A stretch of DNA of 64,000 bases from Parietaria judaica (taxonomy: Eukaryota > Streptophyta > Magnoliopsida > Rosales > Urticaceae). Numbering within the stretch: the stretch's first letter is position 1; each line of letters begins with the position of its first letter. The notes beneath the pieces are model-generated. The model had not been told where the DNA came from and did not search any database. It saw only the letters and a program-made list of their open reading frames with translations. The stretch lies in contig OX940871.1 of the NCBI GenBank assembly GCA_954871525.1, forward strand, positions 15,468,532-15,532,531, read 5' to 3'. The position numbers and the translations under genes were made by a program. Shown piece by piece: positions 1 through 10,696 of the stretch.

Positions 1-344
1 TTTCGAGATAAGATGGACGGATAGGGTCTTGAAGCTGTAACCGTCGCTTCGAATTTTGGGCGGGAATAGTTACAACACGTGTCCCATTTTGCGGAGTTCG
101 AAGGGAATAAACTCTTCACATTCTCCTGACACAGCTGTCGTGCTGACGTGTCGCCGGATAGCTCGCTGATCTCAACCGTAGGATGAGGTTTGTTGCGTTT
201 TTCGAGGAAACCCTAACCGTAGGATCAGTGACAATTTTCGAGTATAAATACTCGAGTGATTCGCATTAAATGGGCACGTCTCTTCAGCTTCAGCCCGTCG
301 CACGTCTTTCGAAGGTAACCTATTTCTCTCTCCTCTATATATAC
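1..344 (+). promoter_or_regulatory. 3' internal region of Tat1, with TATA box for its antisense ORF
   Basis: This is non-coding flank of the Tat1 Gypsy element (minus strand), left of the Copia insertion. A TATA box (TATAAATA, 243-250) points to the right, toward the plus-strand extra ORF that begins at 10697. Sequence 251-344 and 10405-10696 would then be its 5' untranslated leader, now separated by 10 kb of Copia DNA. That the box drives the antisense ORF is inferred from orientation and spacing. The 3' LTR of Tat1 must lie left of the window. Confidence 0.5.
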
Positions 345-2271
345 TGTTGGACATGTGTGTCCTTAAACAAGATATTTTATCCCTTTGTAAAAGATTATGA
401 CAAGTCGTTGAATAAAGATGATGCTTATTATGATAATCTTATTATAGTTTCTGGTAGAGTAAAATAGAATGTTTGATTCCTTAGTTCATAAAGGATGCAA
501 TTATGTTATTATTATCACAACAGAGTCAATGTGAGGAAGAATTAATAATCATAATAAATGAACTTAAAATGTCTGTGACCTGATCAACTGGGTGGGAGCC
601 CATTAATCGTATAAGGTCATTAATGTGACTAAGTGATAATCCTATTCTGGATTTTGTGTGTGTCACACTCACTAGAAGTGCATTAAGTATGAAGTGTCTT
701 CATACTGGACTGGACCTGACTTAAACTCCGGAAGTTATCATATAAGACCGTCACTGATAACTTGGAGTTGAGTCACTAGTAGATGATCAAATGGATATTC
801 GATCTAAGTCCTGAGTGATCTTGAGTCCAAGCTGCTGACTTGATTGTTCTTTGATTTAACCGTTAAAGAACACGAAATATTACAGCTGTTCCCAACACTA
901 TTATTTTGGGAACATGAGAGTCAGCAGTAAGGGTAGCTTGGTCATAGACATGGGCATCACACAGCTCTCCTTAGAGTGATGATGATTCCCTTGATTGTTG
1001 GTGGTGAGAAGTGAGAGATACCCATGCGCAACTTATGAATCGAAACCATAAGTGGGTTACTCATGATATTGCTGACTGAGTCAAGGAGGTAAATACAATG
1101 AGGGGCATAACGGTAAAAACCGCCTGCTCATTTATGAATCATCAAGTGAAAGATCAATAACCCGAATTTGATTGTATCAATGGACACCCTGCTATTATAA
1201 AGGGAATAATATATACCGTATCACTAAAGAGTGCAGCCTCGGGTCTATAGTGGAATCACTTCGAGGTTTGACGAACAATTAGCAGTTCGTTGGAGCTTAA
1301 GTGATACGGGTCCATGGTCCCCAGGATAGCTCCGTAACGGATGATACGTATGTGATTAAAATACATTCTGGATAATGTTTAATCATTTGGCTTGACTTAT
1401 AAAACTGAAAGGTCTGAGTCAGACATCAGATAGTTTTATCGTTGGCGTGGCAAAAGTATCATATTTTGGTACACGAAATTAACTGACAAAAAGAAAGTTA
1501 GAATTTAGATTTTCTATCAGCACCATGTTGTTGGAAATTAAATTCTAAGCAGCTTTGCTTTTTGAACCAAGTCATTTCGACTTACGGTTAGTGATTTATG
1601 GATTTTCTAAGTTTATGATCGGTTGGATAAACTTTGAAATTAAATCACATGTCACGAATTTAAATGATGGTGTGGCACCATAACATTTTTATGTGTGATA
1701 TTGAGATCAGGATTTATTAATATAATTTAATTATTTGGATTTAATTATTAATATCTTATTAATAATTAATTAATAATTAATAGATTTATATTAATAAATG
1801 AATATATATATTTATATATATTAATATGTGTAAATTCGAATTAGGGTTTGTCATATGAAACCCTAGTTAAATTCGAATGGCTTGATTTGGTATTTCTATA
1901 TTTGCGGCATAAGTATCAAATGTTTTGGTACTTTGGCAAATCCCTAAAATCAATATTATCCATTGGATCGGTTATGATTTAGTATCAACCGTTGGATTAG
2001 GATATTGATGAATTCGAAATTAATAACTTGGTGACCAAGTTTTTATTTTTTGAATTTGATTAATCAATTATATCCGTTGGATTGGTCTAAGATTTAATCT
2101 ATACCGTCGGATTAAGAATTGATTAATTATATATATATATATATTCGAATTAAGTTTATGGATAAATTCGAAAAAACTGTTTTAATAAATTAATTTATCC
2201 TAAACTTATTTAATCCATTAGATCGGTTTTAAGAATCATCTCAACCGTTGGATCTAGATAATAATGATTCG

Positions 2272-2319
<48 letters not shown>

Positions 2320-3099
2320 TAATTCGAATTTTATGATGATAAGAAGATAAGATTGGATTTTTGATTTATCTAAATCTTTCTTATTTAATTAAATCCCTAA
2401 TTAATTATATCCATTGGATTTAGATGAGATTAAATCTGGACCATTGGATTGAGATAATTAATTATATTTAATTAATGAAATTCGAATTTAGGGAGGGAAT
2501 ATCTCCAAATCGGTTACAGTCTTGAGCCTATAAAAAGGGAGCTCATTCTACACATTTTTCACACCTTTCCCCAGAGAAAAATTCGAACTCTCCCTCTCCT
2601 TCAGGGTCTGCGAATTTTCTCTCTGATCTCACTCTTCTGGTTCGGCTTAGGAGACTATTTCTCCGGAAGCTTAAAAAGAACCATCAGTTAAAGTTTTGCG
2701 ACGGAGTCCTGCCGGCGAAGCCCACGCTTCGGTACGAGGATTCCAGGAGAATATCCCGGAAGATCACGGGAGATTCCCTCAACACCGGCGGAGCCCTGCC
2801 CGACTCAGAGTGCGCAGCCGAAATCGCCAATCGAGGTACGGCCTTATGCATTGGGTTAATAAATGCAAACATTTACTGCTTTCTATTTATTTCCTATTAT
2901 GACTAGTTTATTAATAATGAGTTATGAATATTAAATTGCATAATATTTATCAGATCTTGGAATATGGTTATTATCCGATATTCGGACCGTTGTTTGGATA
3001 ACAAGTTTTCCGCTTTAAAATAATTTTTAAATGTTACCCTGACGGTTCGGACGTATAAATCGTGATAATTATACGGAATCCGAGACGTGATTTCCAACA
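345..3099 (+). repeat. 5' LTR of the young Copia element
   Basis: A 2,755-bp LTR starting TG and ending CA. A TATA box (TATAAAAA, 2529-2536) sits near the 3' side, so U3 is about 2.2 kb, which is long for Copia. The LTR contains AT microsatellites (largest at about 2273-2317), perfect hairpins GTTCTTT/AAAGAAC (846-871) and GTTCCCAA/TTGGGAAC (888-913), and a three-helix fold at 1216-1309. Short open frames near 2.7-2.9 kb occur in both LTRs only because the LTRs are copies. Confidence 0.95.
1216..1309 (+). promoter_or_regulatory. Three-helix junction-like structured element in U3
   Basis: The outer stem is 10 bp (CCGTATCACT 1216-1225 with AGTGATACGG 1300-1309). It encloses a CCTCG/CGAGG helix (1237-1241 with 1262-1266) that carries an inner AGTG/CACT stem with a GAAT loop, and an ACGAAC/GTTCGT helix (1271-1276 with 1285-1290). 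The same fold is present at 8528-8621 and, with compensatory changes, at 33424-33510. U3 is transcribed at the 3' end of the genomic RNA, so the fold could exist in RNA. Function unknown. Confidence 0.6.
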
Positions 3100-3101
3100 A
3101 T

Positions 3102-3118
3102 TGGTATCAGAGACATGG
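3102..3118 (+). promoter_or_regulatory. Primer binding site (initiator tRNA-Met type)
   Basis: TGGTATCAGAGACATGG begins two bases after the 5' LTR end. It matches the usual Copia site complementary to initiator methionine tRNA over its first 11 bases. Confidence 0.9.
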
Positions 3119-4664
3119 TTCAAGGATAAATAATTACGTAATTTAATTAATGGGTTTAAAGAACAAATTATTTGATGAATAAATTAATAATTAAAATTGA
3201 AATTTATTTCTAGATATTTTAATATTAATTTAATTAATTCCCGACCCGAAAAAAATCGGACCGGAAAAATGGCCGGGCTGCTAGGCGCAGCCCAGCCCGT
3301 GGCAAGGGCTGACCAGGGGCTGCCGCTGCAGCCCCAGGGTCAAAACCCTAATCGCCACGGGCCAGGCCCGTAGCGAAGCCCATGCCAGGGCGAGGCCCAG
3401 GGCGAGACCCTTGTGGGTTGCCATGGCGCGCAGCGCCTGGGCCTCGCGCCCTGGCTGCGGCCCACGCTGCCTGGCAGCGGAATGGGCCTGCAGGCCCAGC
3501 GCGAGGTGGGCGCTGCCCTGGCCCTCTTCGGCTGGTTGGGCGTGGCCTATCCTAGGGATGTGGGCCCAGGCTTAGGCCCGGAGGGCCCACGTACATAATT
3601 TTTAATTATGGGTCGGAATTTATTCCGACCCGGATCCCTAGAAATAATTAATTATATTCATCATAGATATAATTTATTATAACTTATTTTCATAACCCTT
3701 AAACATAGAGTCTATGTTTGGATCATTATTAATATGTCATATTTAGGATAGATATAAATAATAAAGAGTAAATGTAAATGTGTTTATTATGAGTCGGAAA
3801 AATTTCAATCGTACAATCTTGCCTAAGGAAGAGGGAATCAAAAGTGGGGCCGGTTCACCATCCACTTCTGGGTGACCGGTTAGGACCCCTCCCATCGACC
3901 TGGAGAGCGTACGAATTGATCTATCACTACCGACAAAATAATAAACACAATAAAAGGGGCTTATTTAATTACGTGTCGTAATAAATAAATCCGAAATAAA
4001 CCATTAATGTGTCATTAATAGTTTATATATTAAGTTTTTATAACTTAGTATAAGAAATAAAAAAAACATTATCTCCTAAAAACAATGGCAAGTATAGAAT
4101 ACAGAAAAGGTCTCCATTATTACTAACACAAGGTCTGCTGACCACACCGCCTCGAGTCACCCTAGTGTGTCCATTCCCTAAGGAAGGTGTGCTTGTGGGA
4201 GGTTTGACAACGTGATAGTTCCAAAAGAATATGGGGACGGAGGAATCTTGGAAATGGACCGCGAGTCACCCTAGTGTGACCATTCCCTAAGGACGACGTT
4301 TCAAAGAGGATCCCGAGAACCGAAAATAATGGGTTAAGCTTGCACGAAAGTTGGTGCTTCCTGACCGTCTATGGTGATAGTTAATAATCATAGAGAACTT
4401 GGTGGTTCTTGTTATGAATATTAATTAAGTTTATGACTAAAACTTAGTTTAACCAAACTACACGGTTGATACCGCGAGTCACCCTAGAGTGACCATGCCA
4501 CTAAGGACGGCAACGACGTGTACAGTCGGTTAAATTATCACGAAATAGTTAAAGGGTTTATTTAACGTTTTACCCAGAACATGTTTGCATCATGTAACTA
4601 TTTCAAATAAAATATTTTCTAAAAACATTCTACCTATAATAAAGTTTAATAAGTTTCTTTTTCA
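3119..4664 (+). other. Long untranslated leader of the Copia element
   Basis: About 1.5 kb without a coding frame lies between the primer site and gag. It includes a sharply GC-rich island (about 3245-3595) full of GGGC/GCCC words in an otherwise AT-rich element. Three spaced copies of a roughly 32-nt motif lie at 4153-4184, 4262-4293 and 4475-4507. A leader of this kind could hold packaging or dimerisation signals, but nothing in the sequence proves that. Confidence 0.6.
4153..4507 (+). repeat. Three dispersed copies of a ~32-nt leader motif
   Basis: Copies start at 4153, 4262 and 4475. The core is CGAGTCACCCTAG followed by a G-rich step and a CTAAGGA ending. In copies 2 and 3 a short TCAC/GTGA hairpin with a six-base loop can form; copy 1 keeps three of the four pairs. 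Confidence 0.7.
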
Positions 4665-5510
4665 ATGCCAGTTAAAATGTCCAATCCTATCATGTCACTG
4701 CTTTCGAACAACACTCTCACCGGAAGTAACTTTCCAAAATGGAAGAGCAACATTAATATTTTCTTGATCAGTGAAAACATACGTTTTGTTCTCACTGATG
4801 TATGTCCCCCTTCACCGGCTGCTAACAGCGCAAAAGGTGTAAAGGAACTCTATGACTCTTGGAATCATGCGAACAATCGTGCTAAGGCATATATGCTGGC
4901 TAGTATGACTGATTCGCTGAGAGTCAAGCTAGAGGAAAAGGACGCTGCTTATGATATCATGGAATCTCTCCAAGGTATGTATGGAAAGCAGTCTGAGCAA
5001 GCTCAACATGAAGCGACTCGTCGCTACATGAATGCCAAAATGAAACCAGGGACATATGTTCGTGACCATGTCATGAGTATGACCAACTGGTTCAATGAGG
5101 CTGAGCTGCATGGGGCCGTGGTGGATGAGAAATCTCAGATCAGCATCATTCTTAACTCGTTGTCACCTGAGTTCGTTCCATTCACCAGCAACTACATTAT
5201 GAACAAACTTAAGTATGGTTTGACACAGTTGATTAATGAGTTGCAAACCTTTGAGGACATCTCGGGTTTGGTTAAGAAGAAATCTGAATTGAACGTGATG
5301 TTCAAGAAAGGTTCTTCTTCCAAAAACTCGATGATGAAGAAAAGGCCCAGTCCTAAAAAGAAATGGGGGAAGAATTTACAGCCAAAGACAGAAAGCAAGA
5401 AAGCTGCTCAGAAATGAAAATGCTTCCTTTGCAAGGAAGCGGGACATTGGAAAAGAGATTGTCCTAAGTTCCAAAATGAAAAGAAGAATGAAAAAGGTGA
5501 GTGTCTCACC
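4665..5510 (+). pseudogene. Copia gag with an in-frame stop before the zinc knuckle
   Basis: Gag is the capsid protein that packages element RNA in the cytoplasm. The frame opens at 4665 and reads 250 codons with a UBN2/retrotran_gag-type helical domain, ending in a lysine-rich tail. A TGA at 5415-5417 interrupts it. The same frame continues and immediately encodes a perfect CX2CX4HX4C knuckle (CFLCKEAGHWKRDC), then stops at 5508-5510. The stop therefore removes only the nucleic-acid-binding knuckle. The simplest explanation is a point mutation of an arginine codon; programmed readthrough is possible but unsupported. Confidence 0.85.
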
Positions 5511-5910
5511 TGATAATTTACTTATCACACATTTGTTTTAGAAAGTCTTTTCTCCAAAGATCTAAAACTGAAACATGTGACATTCTTTGTTTTTCAGAAG
5601 CAGCTAAGGAGTGATTGCTGGAAGTCATCCGAGAGTCTCGGAGATTGATTTTGGCACAATAAAGAAACTCTTTTTGTTTTCACTCATTTATTTTGTAAGG
5701 ATCTCATGAAAGGTGATTTGAAAACCTTTCATTTTAATTTTTTAATTTTTAGTAAAATTCATCTTTGATCCCATACAATATTGAGTAAACATCGGAGTTC
5801 TTTTATCAAAAGGGGTTGATCATAATCATGACAATCTCTTTAAAGGAAATTAAAGGCAAATGCAAATTAATTGTTGAGCCAAGTGACATAGTGTCACAGA
5901 TGTAAGATAA
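5511..5910 (+). other. Remnant at the site of the missing protease and integrase
   Basis: This AT-rich stretch sits where about 2 kb of protease, GAG-pre-integrase and integrase coding would normally lie. All frames carry stops and I see no DSGA protease motif or integrase core. It is read as the scar of an internal deletion. Confidence 0.6.
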
Positions 5911-7641
5911 CAATGTCTGTTATCAAAAGAGAGTGCCGAAACCACGGTCCCAAATCAGAACCAAGGGGTACTCAGACGTAGTGGGAGGTTCAAAAGACCT
6001 GTTGAGCGCTACGAGCACACCCAGTTGGAATTTCACCTAGCTGTCACAGACACTAGTGTTGAAGATCCCATAGGCTACAAACAAGCTATGGAGGATACTG
6101 ATAAGGGAGAATGGCAGGAAGCCATAAACCAAGAAATAGAATCTATGGATTCTAATGAAGTCTGGGAACTTGTAGACTTACCGGATGGTTTCAAAACCAT
6201 TGGCTGTAAGTGGGTATACAAGCGAAAGAGAGGGGTGGACGGGAAGGTTGAAACCTTCAAGGCTAGACTAGTGGCAAAGGGTTTTACCCAGAGGGAATGT
6301 ATTGATTTCGATGAAACCTTCGCTCCAGTCGCTAAGTTCAAGTCCATCCGGATTCTCATGGCCATAGCCTGTAGTCTCAATTATGAGATTTGGCAGATGG
6401 ACGTCAAAACTGCATTCCTGAACGGGTACATTGACGAAAACATCTATATGGACCAACCAGAAGGGTTCGTGCAACAGGGTCAAGAAGGGAAAGTTTGTAG
6501 ATTACTTAAATCCATTTATGGATTAAAGCAAGCTTCCAGATCCTGGAATCTGAGGTTTGATGAAACCATCAAAACCTATGGATTCATTCAAAATGTCACT
6601 GAGGCCTGCATTTATAAACTCAATGACGAAACCGTGGAAATTTTTCTTGCTCTGTACGTCGACGATATTCTTCTCATTGGAAACAGTGTGAAGAAGCTAT
6701 CGGACGTAAAAGCGTGGCTATCTACGCAATTCCAAATGAAGGACATGGGAGAAGCCAGCTATGTTCTTGGGATCCGTATATTCAGGGATCGCAACAACAG
6801 GCTTCTAGCCTTATCGCAAGCAACTTACATTGATAAGGTGCTTGAACGTTTTGCAATGGCAAACTCCAAGGGAGGTAATTTACCAACCAGACATGGAGTG
6901 TTCCTTAGTAGGAAACAATGCCCAACTTCTCCGGAAGAGCAAGATGTGATGAGGAGGATACCCTATGCTTCAGCAGTGGGAAGTCTGATGTACGCTATGC
7001 AGTGTACTAGGCCAGACATCTGTTACGCTGTGGGAATTGTTAGCAGATATCAATCCAACCCAGGTATGGCTCACTGGACTGCAGTGAAGAACATTCTCAA
7101 GTATCTTCGGAGAACGAGAAACTATATGTTAGTGTTTTCAGGATCAGAACTGAATCCACTAGGATACACTGATTCAGACTTTATGTCTGATAGAGACGCG
7201 AGAAAATCGACGTCAGGTGCAGTGTACACCCTTGCTGGTGGAGCGATATTCTGGAGAAGCATAAAGCAATCCTGTATCGCAGATTCCACCATGGAAGCTG
7301 AATACGTGGCAGCCTGTGAGGCAGCCAAAGAATCAATTTGGCTCAAGAATTTCTACATAGAACTGGGAGTTGTTCCAGATGTAGATGGGCCCCAAACACT
7401 ATACTGTGACAACAGTGGTGCGGTGGCAAATTCTAAAGAGCCCAAAGACCATAACAAGGAAAAACATATAGAACGCAAATACCATCTCATAAGAGAGATA
7501 GTGCGTCGTGGCGACGTAAGGGTTGTGAAAATATCCTCGGAAGACAATCTGGCTGATCCATTCACCAAGACGTTGCCAGAGAAAATATTCAGGAGGCATC
7601 TGGAGAATATGGGTATGAAAGACATGGGTCATCTTCTTTAA
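5911..7641 (+). CDS. Copia reverse transcriptase-RNase H (pol remnant)
   Basis: The frame is open from 5911 (preceded by TAA) to the stop at 7639-7641 and has no natural start of its own; in an intact element it would be part of a polyprotein. It opens with the short basic RRSGR linker seen before Copia RT. RT motifs follow in order: KWVYKRKR, KARLVAKGFTQ, the DVKTAFLNG block, the IYGLKQASR block, and the catalytic YVDDILLIG. RNase H follows with YTDSDFMSD, STSGAVYTL, ADSTMEAEYVA and YCDNSGAV, ending with the ADPFTK C-terminal block. No internal stop is present, so RT and RNase H could be functional if translated. Confidence 0.9.
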   Translation, partial: QCLLSKESAETTVPNQNQGVLRRSGRFKRPVERYEHTQLEFHLAVTDTSVEDPIGYKQAMEDTDKGEWQEAINQEIESMDSNEVWELVDLPDGFKTIGCKWVYKRKRGVDGKVETFKARLVAKGFTQRECIDFDETFAPVAKFKSIRILMAIACSLNYEIWQMDVKTAFLNGYIDENIYMDQPEGFVQQGQEGKVCRLLKSIYGLKQASRSWNLRFDETIKTYGFIQNVTEACIYKLNDETVEIFLALYVDDILLIGNSVKKLSDVKAWLSTQFQMKDMGEASYVLGIRIFRDRNNRLLALSQATYIDKVLERFAMANSKGGNLPTRHGVFLSRKQCPTSPEEQDVMRRIPYASAVGSLMYAMQCTRPDICYAVGIVSRYQSNPGMAHWTAVKNILKYLRRTRNYMLVFSGSELNPLGYTDSDFMSDRDARKSTSGAVYTLAGGAIFWRSIKQSCIADSTMEAEYVAACEAAKESIWLKNFYIELGVVPDVDGPQTLYCDNSGAVANSKEPKDHNKEKHIERKYHLIREIVRRGDVRVVKISSEDNLADPFTKTLPEKIFRRHLENMGMKDMGHLL

Positions 7642-7656
7642 GTACAAGTGGGAGAT
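7641..7656 (+). promoter_or_regulatory. Polypurine tract
   Basis: The purine-rich AAGTGGGAGA run lies directly before the 3' LTR at 7657. This is the plus-strand priming site in LTR retrotransposons. Confidence 0.75.
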
Positions 7657-10399
7657 TGTTGGACATGTGTGTCCTTAAACAAGATATTTTATCCCTTTGT
7701 AAAAGATTATGACAAGTCGTTGAATAAAGATGATGCTTATTATGATAATCTTATTATAGTTTCTGGTAGAGTAAAATAGAATGTTTGATTCCTTAGTTCA
7801 TAAAGGATGCAATTATGTTATTATTATCACAACAGAGTCAATGTGAGGAAGAATTAATAATCATAATAAATGAACTTAAAATGTCCGTGACCTGATCAAC
7901 TGGGTGGGAGCCCATTAATCGTATAAGGTCATTAATGTGACTAAGTGATAATCCTATTCTGGATTTTGTGTGTGTCACACTCACTAGAAGTGCATTAAGT
8001 ATGAAGTGTCTTCATACTGGACTGGACCTGACTTAAACTCTGGAAGTTATCATATAAGACCGTCACTGATAACTTGGAGTTGAGTCACTAGTAGATGATC
8101 AAATGGATATTCGATCTAAGTCCTGAGTGATCTTGAGTCCAAGCTGCTGACTTGATTGTTCTTTGATTTAACCGTTAAAGAACACGAAATATTACAGCTG
8201 TTCCCAACACTATTATTTTGGGAACATGAGAGTCAGCAGTAAGGGTAGCTTGGTCATAGACATGGGCATCACACAGCTCTCCTTAGAGTGATGATGATTC
8301 CCTTGATTGTCGGTGGTGAGAAGTGAGAGATACCCATGCGCAACTTATGAATCGAAACCATAAGTGGGTTACTCATGATATTGCTGACTGAGTCAAGGAG
8401 GTAAATACAATGAGGGGCATAACGATAAAAACCGCCTGCTCATTTATGAATCATCAAGTGAAAGATCAATAACCCGAATTTGATTGTATCAATGGACACC
8501 CTGCTATTATAAAGGGAATAATATATACCGTATCACTAAAGAGTGCAGCCTCGGGTCTATAGTGGAATCACTTCGAGGTTTGACGAACAACTAGCAGTTC
8601 GTTGGAGCTTAAGTGATACGGGTCCATGGTCCCAAGGATAGCTCCGTAACGGATGATACGTACGTGATTAAAATACATTCTAGATAATGTTTAATCATTT
8701 GGCTTGACTTATAAAACTGAAAGGTCTGAGTCAGACATCAGATAGTTTTATCGTTGGCGTGGCAAAAGTATCATATTTTGGTACACGAAATTAACTGACA
8801 AAAAGAAATTTATAATTTAGATTTTCTATCAGCACCATGTTGTTGGAAATTAAATTCTAAGCAGCTTTGCTTTTTGAACCAAGTCATTTCGACTTACGGT
8901 TAGTGATTTATGGATTTTCTAAGTTTATGATCGGTTCGATAAACTTTGAAATTAAATCACATGTCACGAATTTAAATGATGTTGTGGCACCATAAAATTT
9001 TTTATGTGTGATATTGAGATCAGGATTTATTAATATAATTTAATTATTTGGATTTAATTATTAATATCTTATTAATAATTAATTAATAATTAATAGATTT
9101 ATATTAATAAATGAATATATATATATTTATATATATTAATATGTGTAAATTCGAATTAGGGTTTGTCATATGAAACCCTAGTTAAATTCGAATGGCTTGA
9201 TTTGGTATTTTTATATTTGCGGCATAAGTACCAAATGTTTTGGTACTTTGGCAAATCCCTAAAATCAATATTATCCATTGGATCGGTTATGATTTAGTAT
9301 CAACCGTTGGATTAGGATATTGATGAATTCGAAATTAATAACTTGGTGACCAAGTTTTTATTTTTCGAATTTGATTAATCAATTATATCCGTTGGATCGG
9401 TCTAAGATTTAATCTATACCGTCGGATTAAGAATTGATTAATTATATATATATATATATATCTATATATATTCGAATTAAGTTTATGGATAAATTCGAAA
9501 AAATTGTTTTAATAAATTAATTTATCCTAAACTTATTTGATCCATTAGATCGGTTTTAAGAATCATCTCAACCGTTGGATCTAGATAATAATGATTCGAA
9601 TTATATATATATATATATATCATAATTCGAATTTTATGATGATAAGAAGATAAGATTGGATTTTTGATTTATCTAAATCTTTCTTATTTAATTAAATCCC
9701 TAATTAATTATATCCATTGGATTTAGATGAGATTAAATCTGGACCATTGGATTGAGATAATTAATTATATTTAATTAATGAAATTCGAATTTAGGGAGGG
9801 AATATCTCCAAATCGGTTACAGTCTTGAGCCTATAAAAAGGGAGCTCATTCTACACATTTTTCACACCTTTCCCCAGAGAAAAATTCGAACTCTCCCTCT
9901 CCTTCAGGGTCTGCGAATTTTCTCTCTGATCTCACTCTTCTGGTTCGGCTTAGGAGACTATTTCTCCGGAAGCTTAAAAAGAACCATCAGTTAAAGTTTT
10001 GCGACGAAGTCCTGCCGGCGAAGCCCACGCTTCGGTACGAGGATTCCAGGAGAATATCCCGGAAGATCATGGGAGATTCCCTCAACACCGGCGGAGCCCT
10101 GCCCGACTCAGAGTGCGCAGCCGAAATCGCCAATCGAGGTACGGCCTTATGCATTGGGTTAATAAATGCAAACATTTACTGCTTTCTATTTATTTCCTAT
10201 TATGACTAGTTTATTAATAATGAGTTATGAATATTAAATTGCATAATATTTATCAGATCTTGGAATATGGTTATTATCCGATATTCGGACCGTTGTTTGG
10301 ATAACAAGTTTTCTGCTTGAAAATAATTTTTAAATTTTATGACGGTTCGGACGTATAAATCGTGATAATTATACGGAATCCGAGACGTGATTTCCAACA
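7657..10399 (+). repeat. 3' LTR of the young Copia element
   Basis: A 2,743-bp copy of the 5' LTR. Differences are scattered single substitutions, mostly transitions, and shorter AT runs (for example at about 9603-9620). It ends CAACA, followed by the TATAC duplication at 10400-10404. Confidence 0.95.
8528..8621 (+). promoter_or_regulatory. Second copy of the three-helix U3 element (3' LTR)
   Basis: Same fold as at 1216-1309, with all three helices intact. The only change I see inside it is in the loop of the third helix (AATTAGCA becomes AACTAGCA). This is the copy that would be transcribed near the 3' end of the element RNA. Confidence 0.6.
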
Positions 10400-10696
10400 T
10401 ATACTTTATTTCGCATTCGAATATCATTTTCTAATTTTTAGAGAGAGAAAAGCTTTGAGTTTTAGAGAGATAAACTCTGCGAATCGCCATCGGAGGTGCT
10501 CTGAGGTCTGTCTTCGTCGTCTTCTTCGTCAAACTCGTAGGAAGTTCAGGTTCTAGTTTGTGTCTGCCTTTTATTTCCTTAGGATTTGTTAGGAGATTTT
10601 TTCCGGTTTATTTTTCGGTCGATCTTTGGGTGGTTTTTCTGGGTTTTTGTGCTCGTCTAGATTATCCTCGGTTTTTTTTTTTAAGATATTTATAAA

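Larger units (their letters stand above)
345..10399 (+). mobile_element. Complete Copia-type LTR retrotransposon, lacking protease and integrase
   Basis: A 10,055-bp element is bounded by two near-identical LTRs that start TGTTGG and end CAACA. It is flanked by a perfect 5-bp target duplication TATAC at 340-344 and 10400-10404. A primer binding site follows the 5' LTR and a purine-rich tract precedes the 3' LTR. Inside are a long leader, gag, and reverse transcriptase with RNase H. No protease or integrase core is visible between 5511 and 5910, so this copy could move only with enzymes from a relative. The two LTRs differ by scattered substitutions and AT-repeat length, so the insertion is young. 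The lineage looks Tork/TAR-Angela-like, but that assignment is uncertain. It is inserted in the antisense-ORF leader of Tat1. Confidence 0.95.

Noticed and set aside
2684..2902. Overlapping ~65-residue open frames on both strands, repeated at 9987-10205
   Set aside because: They recur because the LTRs are copies, and the diverged solo LTR at 34.8 kb does not keep the frame, so there is no sign of coding selection.
3413..3598. 61-residue open frame in the Copia leader
   Set aside because: It lies in the GC-rich island, has a G/A/L/P-biased composition and matches no domain.
4665..7641. Programmed readthrough or a subgenomic gag-pol arrangement
   Set aside because: One TGA and a deletion explain the layout; no conserved stimulatory structure could be shown.
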